DNA of 64,000 nt from Polytrichum commune (lineage: Eukaryota > Streptophyta > Polytrichopsida > Polytrichales > Polytrichaceae). Below the pieces are notes generated by a model. It was not told the DNA's origin and did not search any database. It saw nothing but the letters and a program-made list of their open reading frames with translations. Position 1 is the stretch's first letter; each line of letters starts with the position of its first letter. The position numbers were made by a program, and so were the translations under genes. Shown in pieces: positions 37,001 through 50,039 of the stretch. The stretch spans positions 38,336,527 through 38,400,526 of the forward strand of contig OX485808.1 of the NCBI GenBank assembly GCA_950295325.1, in the 5' to 3' direction.

Positions 37001-38866
37001 CCGACCTTTGAGTGATCCAATCTATGTGTTCATTGTTTCCTCGAGCCCTTCAAAATGGTTCCAAAAACATGCTACTCATATCATATGAATTCTATCCCAA
37101 TTCTTGCAAAGGCGGTGTGTTTCAAAACCCATTCTGGTTATGTATGAGCATCCATTTGTACTACCCATGTAGCGTCATGCTCCACAATTTCCACGAGACC
37201 TTGCCTAAAATCTCACGACTGTGGGATAGAGGACCATAAGCAATACTTGCTTACAATGCCTAGTAAACATCCGTGTAAGAATTTGAATTTTCACATTTGA
37301 AGTTCATATGCCTCTTCTAGAGGCAGTCAAAAGTTCATTAACCAAATGACGGGTGTCTCACAAATTGAACTTGAATACCATCTTTGAAGCATGTTTACTC
37401 TGGGTTGTTGCCCAAAGTACTAAACATAGCTGATTCTTACAAGGGGCAACACTCACAAGCAAGAAAAACTTGCCTCCTCGCTCAAGTCTTAGTGACCTTC
37501 TATGAGGATCAAATTCACATTGGAGCATCCTTCTCCTTCATATCAAATCCAAGTCTATTGAGACTCGCACCTATCTCTTCTTGGAATATAAAAACCACCA
37601 TGCCAAATAGGAGACCCAGCAGATGATGTGAGGTGGCAATTTAGATCATTACCCAGCAAGAGATAGCCCCTCAGATCAGTGGGGGAAACAAAGGGTTAAG
37701 CGCATTCAATTTATTAGGCATGTCTACCTTAGGCATATGCAAGGCCTCAAGGTTACAAATGGGATGGAGTTTCTTTGTATACTCATGCAAGGTTCCTGTA
37801 TATCTCTGCTTTGCAGGCACAATTTGAATGCAACCATATTTAACAGACATTCAAAGACTCTAAAGCCAAATAGTGTGCATCATTCATTTGATCCAACGTG
37901 ATTGTTTGTAGTAGAGGAAAATCAAAAGACGTTTTCTCAGCACATTTGAGCTCAACCACCCAAGTAACTAATGCTGAGCGTTTGACAGGAATCGTCAATC
38001 AAAATCAGGTGCTGTATGCTACTGAACATTGTCATTCATGACCAACTATGTTGCACATCAAGTGCAAAAATTTTGAAACTTTTCGAGAGGGAACGCTAGG
38101 ATTATGGACTTCAAAAGCCACCCACATGTTATTGCCAAACGAGGCAATTCATCTTGAGAGTTTTCCTGCAAGTTTCTGAAGAACAGCATTCTGCAGTCCA
38201 CAACTGAGCAAATGGAAAATTCAAAGAATATTCTCTGTCCATGGCTATGGTGACGGCCATAATCCTGGTATGTATATACAGAAACATCCAGCCTTCTGTC
38301 TCTAGTGACCAGACCCCCAGACCCCCAAACTCAAGTTGCATTTCCAGGTGTATACTTGTACACGGGCAGGCAGGTCTTGCACCATAAAATATGATGGTTT
38401 AACAATAAAGTGACGCATAGATAGATCTGCAATTTCCACTGATGATAAGCTGCATTGTACACCAAGTCGGCCTGTGAATCCTGCCTAGCTAACTCTTATG
38501 GTACCATTCTATAAAAAGCATGTGGAATGTTACAACGATATCAAGAAAGGGTATGGAAATCAAGTGGGCCACTCTGCTACTTGCCAGTGAGCAAGAAAGG
38601 CACATAAAAAATCTGGCCCTGTGCCTAAACCTCCCTAACCTAACAAGAAAAAAACACTGTAAAGTTTATCCCTTGCTATATCGAATTTGACAAGAACCCC
38701 TACTACTCAGAGGTTGCATGTATCAGTGACTGTTGACCAGGAGAAAGCCGGTCTGAGGTTTCTACAAGAGAGATGGGTTCAAAGATATGCTCAAAGAATT
38801 GATAGATTACTCGATTTGAAAATCATTGACAAGTGATAAATGAAGTGCAGCCCCGCAGAGCATGCT

Positions 38867-41800
38867 TTAACATTGGCAGATTTCTAAAGGAGCTATATCT
38901 TTCTCCAGCATGTTGGAGCCAGTAAAAACCATCATGTTCAGCTCAGCTTGGAACTGCTGTACCTGCACTCAAACAACCAGCACGCGATTACTACCAGAAG
39001 AGGGCAGATGCCAGAGTTTAAGCCTAAAAAAAACCTTAATGGAGATCAGGAGTACTAGGGGACAACCAAGAAAAAGCTGTTTGGTGAGGACAAACCTGAA
39101 GATCGGGCATGCGAACGAATTGAAACTTGTTTGTCCAGATGCCTTCTGCACCTTCAGCTGCTGGAAGTGCAAGCCGCTCCACCCGCAAAACCCCAAGTAG
39201 TCTCTCAATTGATAATAAAAGTGCTTTGCAGTGCCCCTGCAAAAGAAATTCAAGACATCAGTCAATACATATGTAACTTGTCACCAATCTTGACAATCAG
39301 TCAATGTCACCAATCTTGAGAATCTTCCTCTTGTGTATTGATAGTGTTTGGTGCACAACAGAAAGGCATTCTTAGTGGCCAGTCCTGCAAATAAGAAAAT
39401 CCTGAGAAAATCGATGAACGTAATTCACCATGGAATTAAAACAGTCCTCCGAAGAAACATATGAATTTCTCCACTTCAGAAAAATTGGACACATTTGACT
39501 TACTTGGCCTTGGTGGGCGATGCTAGTCGCCAAAAGCGGAAGCTCTGCAAGTTGCCGCCCAAAGATTCGAATAAGAGCCGTGGAGACCACCTTGTCACTG
39601 CATGTGCCAGACCAAAGGAGAGTTAAGAAAAAAAAAAGGTGTGAACTCTAGTGTCTGTACAAAACAGATACTTTGAATAGTGTAGCGCATTTCAGATTGC
39701 ATAGTTGTGAACTAATTCATCTAGAAGTATCAAAATTTGACTGAAAAATTAGCATACTTGATCTTGATGGATAAGAACTGTGAACTCACTTCTGCTTGAG
39801 AACAACACAGTATATTCCTCCAAACTCCTGATCACGTATACTTCGTCTGAAGCACAATGCCAAACCCCACATAAGTGCCACGAAAATGTGCAGAGAACCA
39901 TCACAAAAAGGGAGTAAGACCGTCATTGCGCATACAGTTTCTGCTTCATTACAGCAGTTTCTCTAAAAGTTGTGGAGATAACTAGTAGGTCAGAAGAGAA
40001 TGTTGGTGCATGTTCCTGCACTAAGTGAAGACTGGATGAACAAACTACCTGTAAACCATGAGCGGAATCAGATCCCCTCCAGACATCCCATCCACAATGG
40101 GATCAAAACATTCCTGCAGTATGCAATCCACAGGTTCAGTATTTCCAAGAAGATGAACCCCACCAATGATGACATCATAAAATCCCTTCCGTGCTGCTTT
40201 CCTCATCTAATTTTACATGCACTAAGATTCCATTCAATGAAGAGTAGAGACTAAGAAATCATAGAAAAAAAGGGAATAAAAATGAAATCACAGTTGGTAA
40301 AATATAATCATAGGTGAAGGACCTCCATACCGAGAATATTTGAACTGCCTCTGCAAGTGTTTTCCCATTAACGGGATCCCCACCCCTGCCATGAAGTAGC
40401 TGCCACTCAAAGGCTGGAGTGCATGACTCAACTTCATCCATAGGTTTGCCATGCCGTTGCTTACTTTCTAGAACTTGACTAATAATGCTATCAGCCAGGG
40501 GTTCCGGACCATTGGCCACAAGCAAACTGAGTATGCTGTGGATATGTTTACAATCTTGACCGCAGAACCACTCTCCCTCTGGCAGCTCCTGCAACAATCA
40601 CAAGGTGAATGTCAGTTGAGGTAAAGCCTTGACAGAAATATGACTCTAAACGAAGCTGAATACTTTTCCACCTTGTTACTAATGCACCTCACTCACTTTA
40701 GAGGCTGCCAATATCAAGCACACATTGATTGCCAGACTTGAAAAAGTCAAGGTCATCAAGGACATTTTTGGTTTTCGCTCTAAATCAGATATGCAAATAA
40801 GTTTAGTCCAAAGTGGGCAAAAGTGAAACAACACTTCGAGAAATGTCACTCTTTCATCAGGTGGAGATAAGCTTTGAATTGAAAGATCCGCAAGGGACAT
40901 GCTGAGCAGGACAACATATCCCATTTAGTGATGCATAAACATACAAAGTCAAGCTCAACACCACCAAATAACTCGTGTTGTATAGGAAATAAAAAGTTTA
41001 GAGTGAAGTCACCTTGAGATCTTCTAAGCCATGCTTCTTTAAACACCCAACATGATATTCCCGCTCGCACTGACAACAAGGAGCACATGAGTATGAGACT
41101 TGACTGCATCAAGGTGTGGATGATTGAAACTGAGCACCTCTCGAGAACCACAAAAGTATGCTGGAGAACAGAAGGCCATCTGTCTACTGCAGCATGTACT
41201 TTTTACTACGTTAGAAATAAGATGTTACTCACTTGATCACAAAGCAAAGTTGTCATTGGACCAAAACCCGACTTTGCGAAGTCTCCAGATCTGCACACAA
41301 TGGTTCAAATTCAGAAAAACCTATAAGTAATCCCACAAAACACAGGGCTGTTCAGGACTCTATTCAGAAATAAGGCCTATCAAAAGAAGCATGTAATGTG
41401 GACTATCTCATGCTACACTTTCAAAGCTCAAAGTGGAAGAACTCACTTGCAAAACACACAACCACCCATTGTTACAGCTTCAGGAACCTGCAACAGGCGA
41501 GTGCAACGTCCTGTGATGCGATCCTTAGTCAAAAGAGTCTTTGAAGCTCCTTTGACTCGTCTTTTGACCAGAGCCCTCCTCCTATCTTTAATGCCACCAA
41601 ATCGCTGTTGCTGACAGTCGGGGCAAAAGAAGTCACCAGTAGGGATGGTGCTTGAGCCCAAACAATCTGTGAAGGAACACCTTCCACCAGTTAGCTTAAC
41701 TGCACCAAATCTATTCCCGGCACACATTTTATCAAACTGCAGCAAATGTGTCCAGATTCTTAATTACTGAAATGAGTACCTTGATGATATGCAGTGGGGC

Positions 41801-44800
41801 AACCAGAGCAGAGGAGAATATCTCCACCCTCTCCACATTCATTGCAGTAGTCCAAATTCTCAAACTTTGTTGGAACATCGCCTTCTTGCTTTACAATGTG
41901 CTGTGCAACTACAAGAGACTGAGCAGCCTCATGAAGAGAACGACCATCTGCTAGATAGATGCTGCTATAGCTGTTCACAGTAATAAACAGGACAAACAAA
42001 CTTATTAAACAGCATCAACTGTTGCACCCCTTGAGAGAAGAACAATCACAACAATGTATGCTATCTGACACACACCACTAATAAGGGACAGAACTCCCAA
42101 TTTATTCAATTAGTATGAAAGCACAATTGATTCATGCCATGATTCTTTTTGCAATGGAAAACTTACGGATTCCTCCGAGAACCCCATCCAGCATGTTGCT
42201 CAAACAAAGAGCAGCTAATCTGTAATAGCATACAATCAGCATTATTAATAATCCATCGACTCTCATAACACCCATTAACAACATTTCTACAGAAAGCATA
42301 GCTGATAGCCAGGAAGTATTGTGGTAGAAGTGGCTCACTACATGATCCAATGGAACAGGCAAAGCTAAACTCCATCTAATATTCTAAGGGACCCGTGTGA
42401 TTTCAAAATCACATACCACTTGTTGACAGCAACTGCAACAGATGCCAGCCCCTTTCTTTACTCCTGCCAGAAATTTCTGCAGATGACAACTGAAAACTCA
42501 GTTTGTGTGCCAGGAACTTAAACATCAGCTTGCTAGGAGTAAATTGTGTATCCAACTACTTTTAAATTGGAGGGTCTAATCAGTACGAAGAGGTACAGAG
42601 CTCCCGTTTAATTGCAGTTAGTATTTTTATAATTAACTTTATGCCAGGAGAGATTACTTAATTATGTTGTCCTTCAACACTCAGATTGTTCAGGTTTCTT
42701 CAAGAGACAAATGCATTTTCCAAAAATGGAATCTCAATGTAATAAAGGTGCAGACTGCTTCAATTTTATACCACTCATACAGAACGTTAAGAATGAGAAG
42801 TGACAGACCTGACCCTTCACATAGTAACCAAGTTCACAATCATCCGACAAACCCCCAGGTAAAAAAAGAGCTTTGTGTAAATTTGCTCCACTCGTTTCTC
42901 TGCTAAGAGGTACAGAAATGGGTGGTTCCTTCTCCCTTGTGCTCCCTTCTCTACAACAACCAAAAGAAGTGAAGGAGTGTGCATCAATGAACTGTAGCTC
43001 TAGCCACCCATGCAGTAGACCTTTGCAAAATTGACTATTAATGAATGGTATACACCCTATGTCCAGATATGGTTACCAATATATGTCTATCTACTGTCCT
43101 GCAAACATAAGCAGCCTCACAATACAAATTAGCTCCATCAAAAGCTCCATCAAGGTGTTATTTCTAAAACCAAAATAGTGTGCTCAAACACAATGTAATC
43201 ATAGCAAGGAAGATCTCATTCAAGACAAACCCAAAAGAGAAAATAAAATACAGAAGAATAAAGGAAAAGTACCATTCCTAAAAACCCATAATCATGATTA
43301 GATCCAAGTACTATGCTCGATTGAGTCATACCTTACTAGAGTAGCCCTTCCTTCAGTTCCCCTGGATTTTGAATCAGAAGACAGCCTTGCTTTTGTATCT
43401 ACACCAGACCTTCCTTCAGTTCCCCTCGACTTTGTGTCTAGAGATACTCTCGACTTCGTATCAAGTGAAAATCTTGGTTTTGTGTCTATAGAAAGCCTTG
43501 GCTTTGAATCGAGAGATGCCCTTGATTTTGTGTCAAGAGACGCCCTTAACTTCAAATCAATGGATTTTGGCTTCTTGTTAACCTTTTCAGTATCATCAAT
43601 CCGAATTTCACCAATGGCATCCTTGAGCACTTCCAAAATATTCAGCTTCAGCTTGGTTGCATTCCAACCAACCTCCAAGATGTCTTTTAGGCACTTGCCA
43701 TTTTCTAAAAAGATAAAATCACTTGGGTGTCTTGCTGAGCTGCCAGCATGCTTCTCAAACGCAGACACATTCACAGTCTTCAACCAAACACACAAAGCAT
43801 TAACCATGGATAAAAGAAATAAAACCAGCTAGAAACATATTGATGCAATGGATTGTGTCCTCCTGATACTAGTCCTGGCAGACCACAATTTGTATGAGAA
43901 CAAATTCTAGATTTATTCACTCACCTGCAAACCCTTGCATGCACGACAGTCACAAAGGATGCCTCCATCTTGTATGATGCCTGTCAACATGACCTGCAAT
44001 AAGTGAAGACCCTATTTTAATCTCTGGCATACAGACATAGACGACTTGCACATCACTCAACAAAGTCTGGTGGATGGTTGCAACACCTTGGATTAAATGC
44101 TAGCATTATGAACAAGCACTTTGTGTAATAGATGCAGTCTCCCTCAAGGACAAGGCTGGAATGTATCATGCATATCACTGTGCTTCTTGAACTGCATCAA
44201 AGTGATATACAAAACTTCCAAACAATTTATCGTTGCATTAATACTCTTAACCTATTGGAATGAGGAAACATGTTCCAAATTAAAAAGCTTGATTTATGTT
44301 CACTCAAAAAGGAAAACCAGTAAGTAACTGGACGGTCAGGAACTTACTAAACCACCTCGACCAAGATAGCGTACATGGTGCCCCTCAAGCAATCCCGATG
44401 AAAGCAAATGCTTAGCTGATCCTGGAGCTTCCTTCAAGGGGGTATCCGTTGGACCTTTTAATTTTAGTCGCAGCTGTATCAAGTGAAAAGAAAGCATATT
44501 ATTATCAAGCTCCTATGTCTACTTTATAAGTTACAAATGACAATCATTCATCTTTAATTAATATACCATGCAGGAGAAATTGAGTGAACGGAAATAATAT
44601 TCATGTCACATTTGCAAAGAGCTAGCATAACTGAATGAAAGGTAATACTAACCTTTAAGCCTGATGACTGCGACTGAGCAGATGTTGCAGCAGATGGAGT
44701 AGCAACCTCAGATTCCTGCCTATCCAAGCTGTCCTGCACATTGTCACTGCCCGACTCTAGGGGACATTCATGGTCCTTATTAGGTTCCCCACCATTGTTG

Positions 44801-47199
44801 CAAGGATAAACTACTTCCCAACTCTCTGAACCCTGTTTTGAAGACTGTCTCTCCTGGTTAAGATGCAAATCATCTGAGACTTTGCCATTGCTGAGCTCCT
44901 CAGTATCAGGTGATCCAGAATGCAGACCAGCTGGCCCTTCTGGAGGTTCAGGCAGCTCATCTCCTATTTCAAACATCAACTCTGCCGGGTGCTCATCGCC
45001 AGAAAGCCCATTCAGATTGACATCCTTGTCAACCCGGTGTTCATCCAAACCAAAGTCGTCCTCTAAGAGAAGACTGTGAATGCCATTATCAACACCTTCT
45101 GCCTTCTCAGAGACAAGACTCTGTGTAGAGTCCTTGGGAAGGACATCTTCAATAGGGTTAGCAACATCTGCTTTTTCCACAACAACCTCATCCACCTCAC
45201 TTATTCCACTTTCATTATCAGCACCATCATCCATAGCATCACTTTGGGAAACACCCTCAGTGTTGGCTGGCTGTCCATTGCTTCCAAGGACTTTGGGATC
45301 TCCAGAGACCTATGCAATCACAAACTACTTTGTGAGCCAAAACAATTGCAAGATACCCATGTTCGAGCCTTAAGATACACACATTCAGAGACAATTTAGA
45401 TGGAAGTCGAAGTGGAGAAACTCAACCAAAGAAATAAATAAAAAACAACAAAAAAACTATGTAAGTAAATGATTGACAAGTATGGAAAGTACAAATAATC
45501 AGTCAGAATGAGCTAAGGATGCACTGGCCACATTCTTTGACACTGCACTTACATGGCTTAGAGTGGTTGCATGGACATCCCTTGAATGATCATGTTCATT
45601 CTCTCCCACAGGGACCTCCGTGTTGCTTGACCTCAGAAAGCTCTCAAGAGCCATAGACTGGTCTCCTACAGAGGGTCTTTCACACCCCTGAATTAATGGA
45701 AGGGTATCAGAATGGATTTTTGGAGAGTCTGGCAATGTCGCACTCAACACTGCTGAAGCATGCACATGGGTGTAGATATTCGAGCCACCAGATTCGGTTG
45801 CAGAGAGCTCTTTGACAGAAACAGAACTGAATGAGAGAGGAGCTTCCAGGACTTTTGGAGGGGCGGATTCACTGTCTGCATCAGGTAAATCCTCTGCAAC
45901 ATCACAGATCTCCTCTACTCTCTCATTGCCTGCCACATGCAATGCTGGACAGGGTGTTTCAGTTTTGGAAACTCTGCCTGCATTGTTTTTGTTAACCAAA
46001 ATAGCTGGACTGTCCTCTTCTGTCCTAGTAGAGAAGACCTGCCCTTCCCTTTCACAGTGCACATTGCTACTATTTGAAAAACCACTTAAGGTCACTACTT
46101 CTGTTTGTGTCCTGGCAAAATCTGTGCCAACAGAATGGCTTGAGTGATTGATTGTCTCCTTGGCATCCATCTCTAAGCATTCCACGTTGCAGTCAGCTGA
46201 CTTCAAGATTTCCAACCTGTCAGCCTTATGGGACCCCTCAAGGGGCACTTGAATGCTTTCCTCTATACAAGTCCTCACATTAGTAGTACAAGAAAGAATT
46301 GTACCAGAGATCTGATTCAAATCCGAGGGATATGGCTCCTCGTCTACCTCCCTGTCCCACAAAACCAAGATAAAATATCAACAAAAAAAAACTTGCCGCT
46401 GCAACCGCACAAACACAGCTACACTGATCATTGGTCGTTGGGTAGTGGGTTGCCAGGAATTTAATAAAACTGCTACAATACTCAATGAGAGTTAGTGACA
46501 GGTTTCTCGACCCTACAAGATTAAGTATAAACGAAAAGTTAACTGATAGCATACATTGTCCTATTCTAGCAACTCAGCAATGCACCTCAAACACCACCAC
46601 TGCTATAGTGTTGAGTAGGATGAATACAGCAAGTCATACTCTAAAGCGGTAGGTCTCCTCTCTGGTATGTCAAGGTAGCATGATAAAAATTCCTCTACAT
46701 GTTAATGAGGTTAGCCTCTTCACAGATAGAGGGATATATCTACTATATATCTACAAGAAGGAGAATAATCAACATACCTGTCTCCTGTGACAAGGGTTGG
46801 AGTGTCAATAATCATTGCCTCTGTTGTATTTGCTGAAGATAAATTGTCTGATGAAGAATCCAGGTTTGCATTCAAAGCATCTGGACTCGGTCCTGAATTC
46901 AGCTTCTTCAAGGGGCTCTGTGGGCCATTCTCAACACCTTCAAATGTTTTCCGCTTCATATTGACTTTCATATTCTCTTCATTGTCCAGAATGATAGGTG
47001 CCCCAATGCTCTCAGCACAGGATGAATTTAGAATGGACTCCAAAGCCATATTCTCCAACTCAGAAGTGATTCCAATTCCTGACAAATTAAATTTCACACC
47101 TTCCTCTACAGCATTGGGCTCATTGCTGGTTAGAACCTCCATTGGAGAAAATATACTACTCCAGCCAGCAGGCGTGGGATCAGGATCAATCTCATCCAT
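38867..47199 (-). CDS. PHD-finger / GNAT histone acetyltransferase, IDM1-ROS4 type (19 exons, ~1334 aa)
   Basis: Likely a nuclear chromatin reader/acetyltransferase. In Arabidopsis, IDM1/ROS4 acetylates histone H3 and helps recruit active DNA demethylation. Exons: 47199-46778, 46351-45553, 45309-44653, 44473-44348, 43993-43925, 43777-43332, 42950-42809, 42476-42417, 42219-42167, 41970-41780, 41666-41447, 41290-41233, 41069-41013, 40588-40331, 40113-40049, 39840-39790, 39597-39504, 39236-39096, 38962-38867. All junctions keep frame. Residues 1-626 are acidic, Ser-rich and unrecognised. TDBD modules are at about 669-745 (FEKHAG) and 888-950 (FEQHAGWGSRRNP). PHD1 at about 967-1006 (CNECGEGGDILLCSGC, HQDC, CPDC) and PHD2 at about 1058-1113 keep all eight ligands. 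The GNAT domain at about 1188-1334 has HQGQGHC as cofactor loop and LPAAEGAEGIWTNKFQF. Charged 10-residue repeats occupy 763-835. The family has several plant paralogues, so IDM1 orthology is not claimed. The gene appears intact. Confidence 0.93.
43346..43566 (-). repeat. Coding minisatellite, ~30-bp units (LDTKSRxS repeats)
   Basis: Within exon 6 of the acetyltransferase gene, about seven to eight units of the form (L/I)D(T/S)K(S/P)R(A/L/F/V)S are followed by a twice-used SRGTEGR variant. The array is in frame, strongly basic, and lies between the first TDBD module and the exon leading to the second. Confidence 0.85.
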
Positions 47200-48129
47200 G
47201 TGGCTTCTCGCTAAGCCTCTACCTATCCATTGTTCTTAACGTTGAAAAATTGCGCATCCACAAAATAAATCAAAAGACCTGCCAATATACACACAGCACG
47301 TGTGAGGGGAACAACATGAGCTTTCAAATAAATCAGACCAGCACTGATCGCATTTAATTAGAACTGGACTTGCTCAGCAGCTGACAACCCTTGCAGCAAC
47401 CAGAATGGATAAATCCAATATGTGGTTTTTGCAATGACTCCTTACATAACCAGATTAACATCATGTTTTGCTAGACAATCAAAACCTCAACAATTAATGT
47501 TGTAGCTCTCATCAAATGAACAATTCTTTGGTCAGAAGAAAACGAATCTAATGCTGAATGCTTCACAGAAATAATAAATTAACATCTACAGGCGCCAAGG
47601 AACCTCCCACAGTTTTGGGCAAATGGCACTTGTAAAGATATATGCTGCCCTAACTCAGGTCAATTCACTCCACAACTCTCATCTCGGTTTCCAACATTCT
47701 TCTTATTCAGTAGAATACATTACAAATTTTCTGGTCGCCACATGCATCCAAGAATATCAATATGTGGAGCTCGCCAGCCTGCTTAAAACGAAAACCTCAA
47801 TTGATTGCCTAACGCTCAAATTAGCCATTGTTTAGAAAGGCTTCTATATGTATCGCAGCCCAGAATCACTTTGCTAAACTCTTTCTTCCCATATTCTACG
47901 ACCAAGTGCCCGCCACATGAAAGTTGAAAAGGCCTCATCCTAGAAGCTCAAAAGGCCTCATCCTAGAAGCTCAAGTAACCTCTGAACCTCAATTGCGAAC
48001 ATTTCATCTTTTCAACCAATGTGACACATGAGAAAAGTGAATGGAAACAAAGAAACGAAACAGGAGACGGCTTCAAAAAGTAGATAAGTCACTCAGATGA
48101 TAAACACCAGAGCCTGAATGATGACAGAC

Positions 48130-48157
48130 GGCAAGCGGCAAGCGGCAAGCGGCAAGC
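48130..48157. repeat. (GGCAAGC)4 tandem repeat
   Basis: Four perfect 7-bp units. Confidence 0.95.
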
Positions 48158-48230
48158 ACCTCGAGACGCTTGCTAGTGAGTCCGAGGGGAACCTTGATTG
48201 CGTAGGAAGATCTACACCCAAAACAGTATC

Positions 48231-48700
48231 TTAACCCCTAGACGCTTCTAGCATGCTCATACTTATTGTATGATTTTCTCTTTATACTTGACATCTTCAT
48301 TGAGCTCTTTCCAAGTTGCTTTGTGCCCAAGTATGGAGAAATCTAACCTTGGAAGACAACAAGCTATCACCATCTAATAAAAAGTCACATCACAATCCAT
48401 ATTCACGTTGTACAACTTCAAAATACCTTATGTATGAGGCCCAAATACGGTTCAAAAGGCATCCAGGGATGAACCCCTAAACGCTTTTAGCGTGTTCATA
48501 TGTATTCTCTCTTTATATACTGGATGATTTGAAATCTCCGTCAAGTCTTTCAACGTTACTTTGTGTGGGTGTCTTGAATAAAGACCTTCCAAGACAACAA
48601 GCTACGACTATATACCAAAAAGTCACATCACAATCTATATACACTTTGTACAATTCAATATGCCGTATGCATGAGAGGCCCGAAATGCAAAAGCGTTTAA
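48231..48700. repeat. Tandem pair of ~240-bp units
   Basis: The copies start at AACCCCTAGACGCTTCTAGC (about 48231) and AACCCCTAAACGCTTTTAGC (about 48473). They share AAAAGTCACATCACAATC and the GACAACAAGCTA block. This is a local duplication with moderate divergence. Confidence 0.8.
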
Positions 48701-49906
48701 TGGTTAAACACTCTCTAATATGGGGACACCCTACGCCTATGCCCACGGACAACGAAGAATTTCCAAGCGGTTCCCATGCATTTGATACCCAATGCTAGAG
48801 TGCAGGATGAACTCGAGGCTAAAACCCTGAGTTGGAGGACCCTAATAAAACTATCCTTTGCATGGCCCACTCATTAGTGCGCATAAGAAGTTCGTGCGTG
48901 GTGATGGCTGTAACTTACGAGGGCAGTCGCTGATAAAAGACAAGCAGCATCGCAAGACTGTGAGCGAGCGCTCTCAAATCCCCAAACAGAGAGGGACTTG
49001 CAGAATAAGCATTCACAATAATGTCGTGCTGCAACTCCGTCGCGAGTGCAAGGGGAAGGAGAGGATTACAATAACTCTGCAGCCACCAGCTGCCAATGCC
49101 CTGAAGAACTGGAAAACCTCGCTAGCAGATCATAACCTAGATGAATTCGTGATTTCAAAAGATCGGATTCGAGGTCGACCAGACAATGCTGCAGCTACAA
49201 CTAGTATTCTTGTAGTCACTTCGTGACTAAGAAGTCAAAGGGATCCAGATAATTGAATTCAATAGCCACCTACAACCGAAAGAAACTTTTCCAGAGGCGA
49301 TGAATGGGGTCTAATAACGTACAGCGCTACAAGAAGGAATAAACCACTTCTCATAAAATAAAATAAAATAAAAACTGAAGCTGCTGCTGGGATGATGAGA
49401 TGCAGAACTAGAGCCACGTGTTCCACATTGTATCTGGACCAGACCAACTGGGGTCCTCCTCACTACAGAGCCATCCCTAGAAATGAAACCAGAACCAAAA
49501 TCCTAATCACAAGTTCACAAAAAGTTCGAGGTTTAACAAACACTGGACGCGACAACAGCAGGATCCATAAACAACCAAAGTCCACCGGTCGCTGTAGTCT
49601 CGAGACATGCAAAAGCTCACGGACAGAAAACCTAAGCAATCTCACGAGAATCAGAGCGGATAGGGAAAAGTAGACGAAGATTCAGACAACGAGAAAGAAG
49701 AAAGAAAAAAAAAAGCAATAACCACACTTCCAGGCACTTCATTTCCTACCAGCCATGACAGCAGAGAGCTCGACCTCCGCATCCAGAGCAGCCCAAAACC
49801 ACGTCTCAGACGCGTCAATCACAGAGTGCTCGCCAGCAAGGGTTTCCCGAAAGCGTCAAAAAAACCTAGCGGGAAAAAAAATCACGGCGGATGTGATTTC
49901 ACATAC

Positions 49907-50030
49907 CAAACGGATCGCCGGAGTATACAGGCCGTGGAGCGATGAGTGTCAGGAGGAGTAGCGATGTGAGGAGTGGTGCTGTAGAATTCGCAGGTCCGGC
50001 AGGAGGGGTTAGGCTCCGGCAACCCGCCAT
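49907..50030 (-). other. Possible orphan first exon encoding a signal-peptide-like segment
   Basis: An ATG at 50030 opens 41 codons: a short polar start, a Pro/Ala stretch, then a hydrophobic core (LLTSLLLLTLIA) followed by RPVYSGDPF. This is the shape of a signal peptide with its cleavage region. It ends at a good splice donor, TTTG|GTATGT, after which the frame stops within two codons. No continuing exon was found before 47199. It could be the first exon of a lost secreted-protein gene, a chance frame, or part of the leader of the acetyltransferase gene. Confidence 0.3.
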
Positions 50031-50039
50031 AGCCAGGAG

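Larger units (their letters stand above)
35503..38866. other. NUP85 promoter and intergenic spacer
   Basis: The first roughly 450 bp hold the NUP85 leader/promoter with two telo-boxes. Further up, a direct repeat of about 300 bp lies at about 36290-36600 and 36690-37000 (shared blocks include AATCTTCAAG and GTCCAAAAATAAGG). No coding family is seen between 37000 and 38866. The 3' untranslated region of the upstream PHD gene should lie just below 38867. Confidence 0.6.
47200..49906. other. Upstream region of the acetyltransferase gene
   Basis: The gene's leader and promoter must lie here, but no TATA box or leader exon could be fixed. It contains a 21-bp duplication (47931-47973, CCTCATCCTAGAAGCTCAA), four GGCAAGC units, a tandem pair of about 240-bp units (48231-48700) and an AAAAT-type microsatellite (49354-49374). 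The open frames 48858-49226 (plus) and 49259-49645 (minus) are unrecognised. Confidence 0.5.

Noticed and set aside
43434-43832. 132-codon plus-strand frame rich in DFVSRDALN repeats
   Set aside because: It is the antisense of the coding minisatellite in exon 6 of the acetyltransferase gene.
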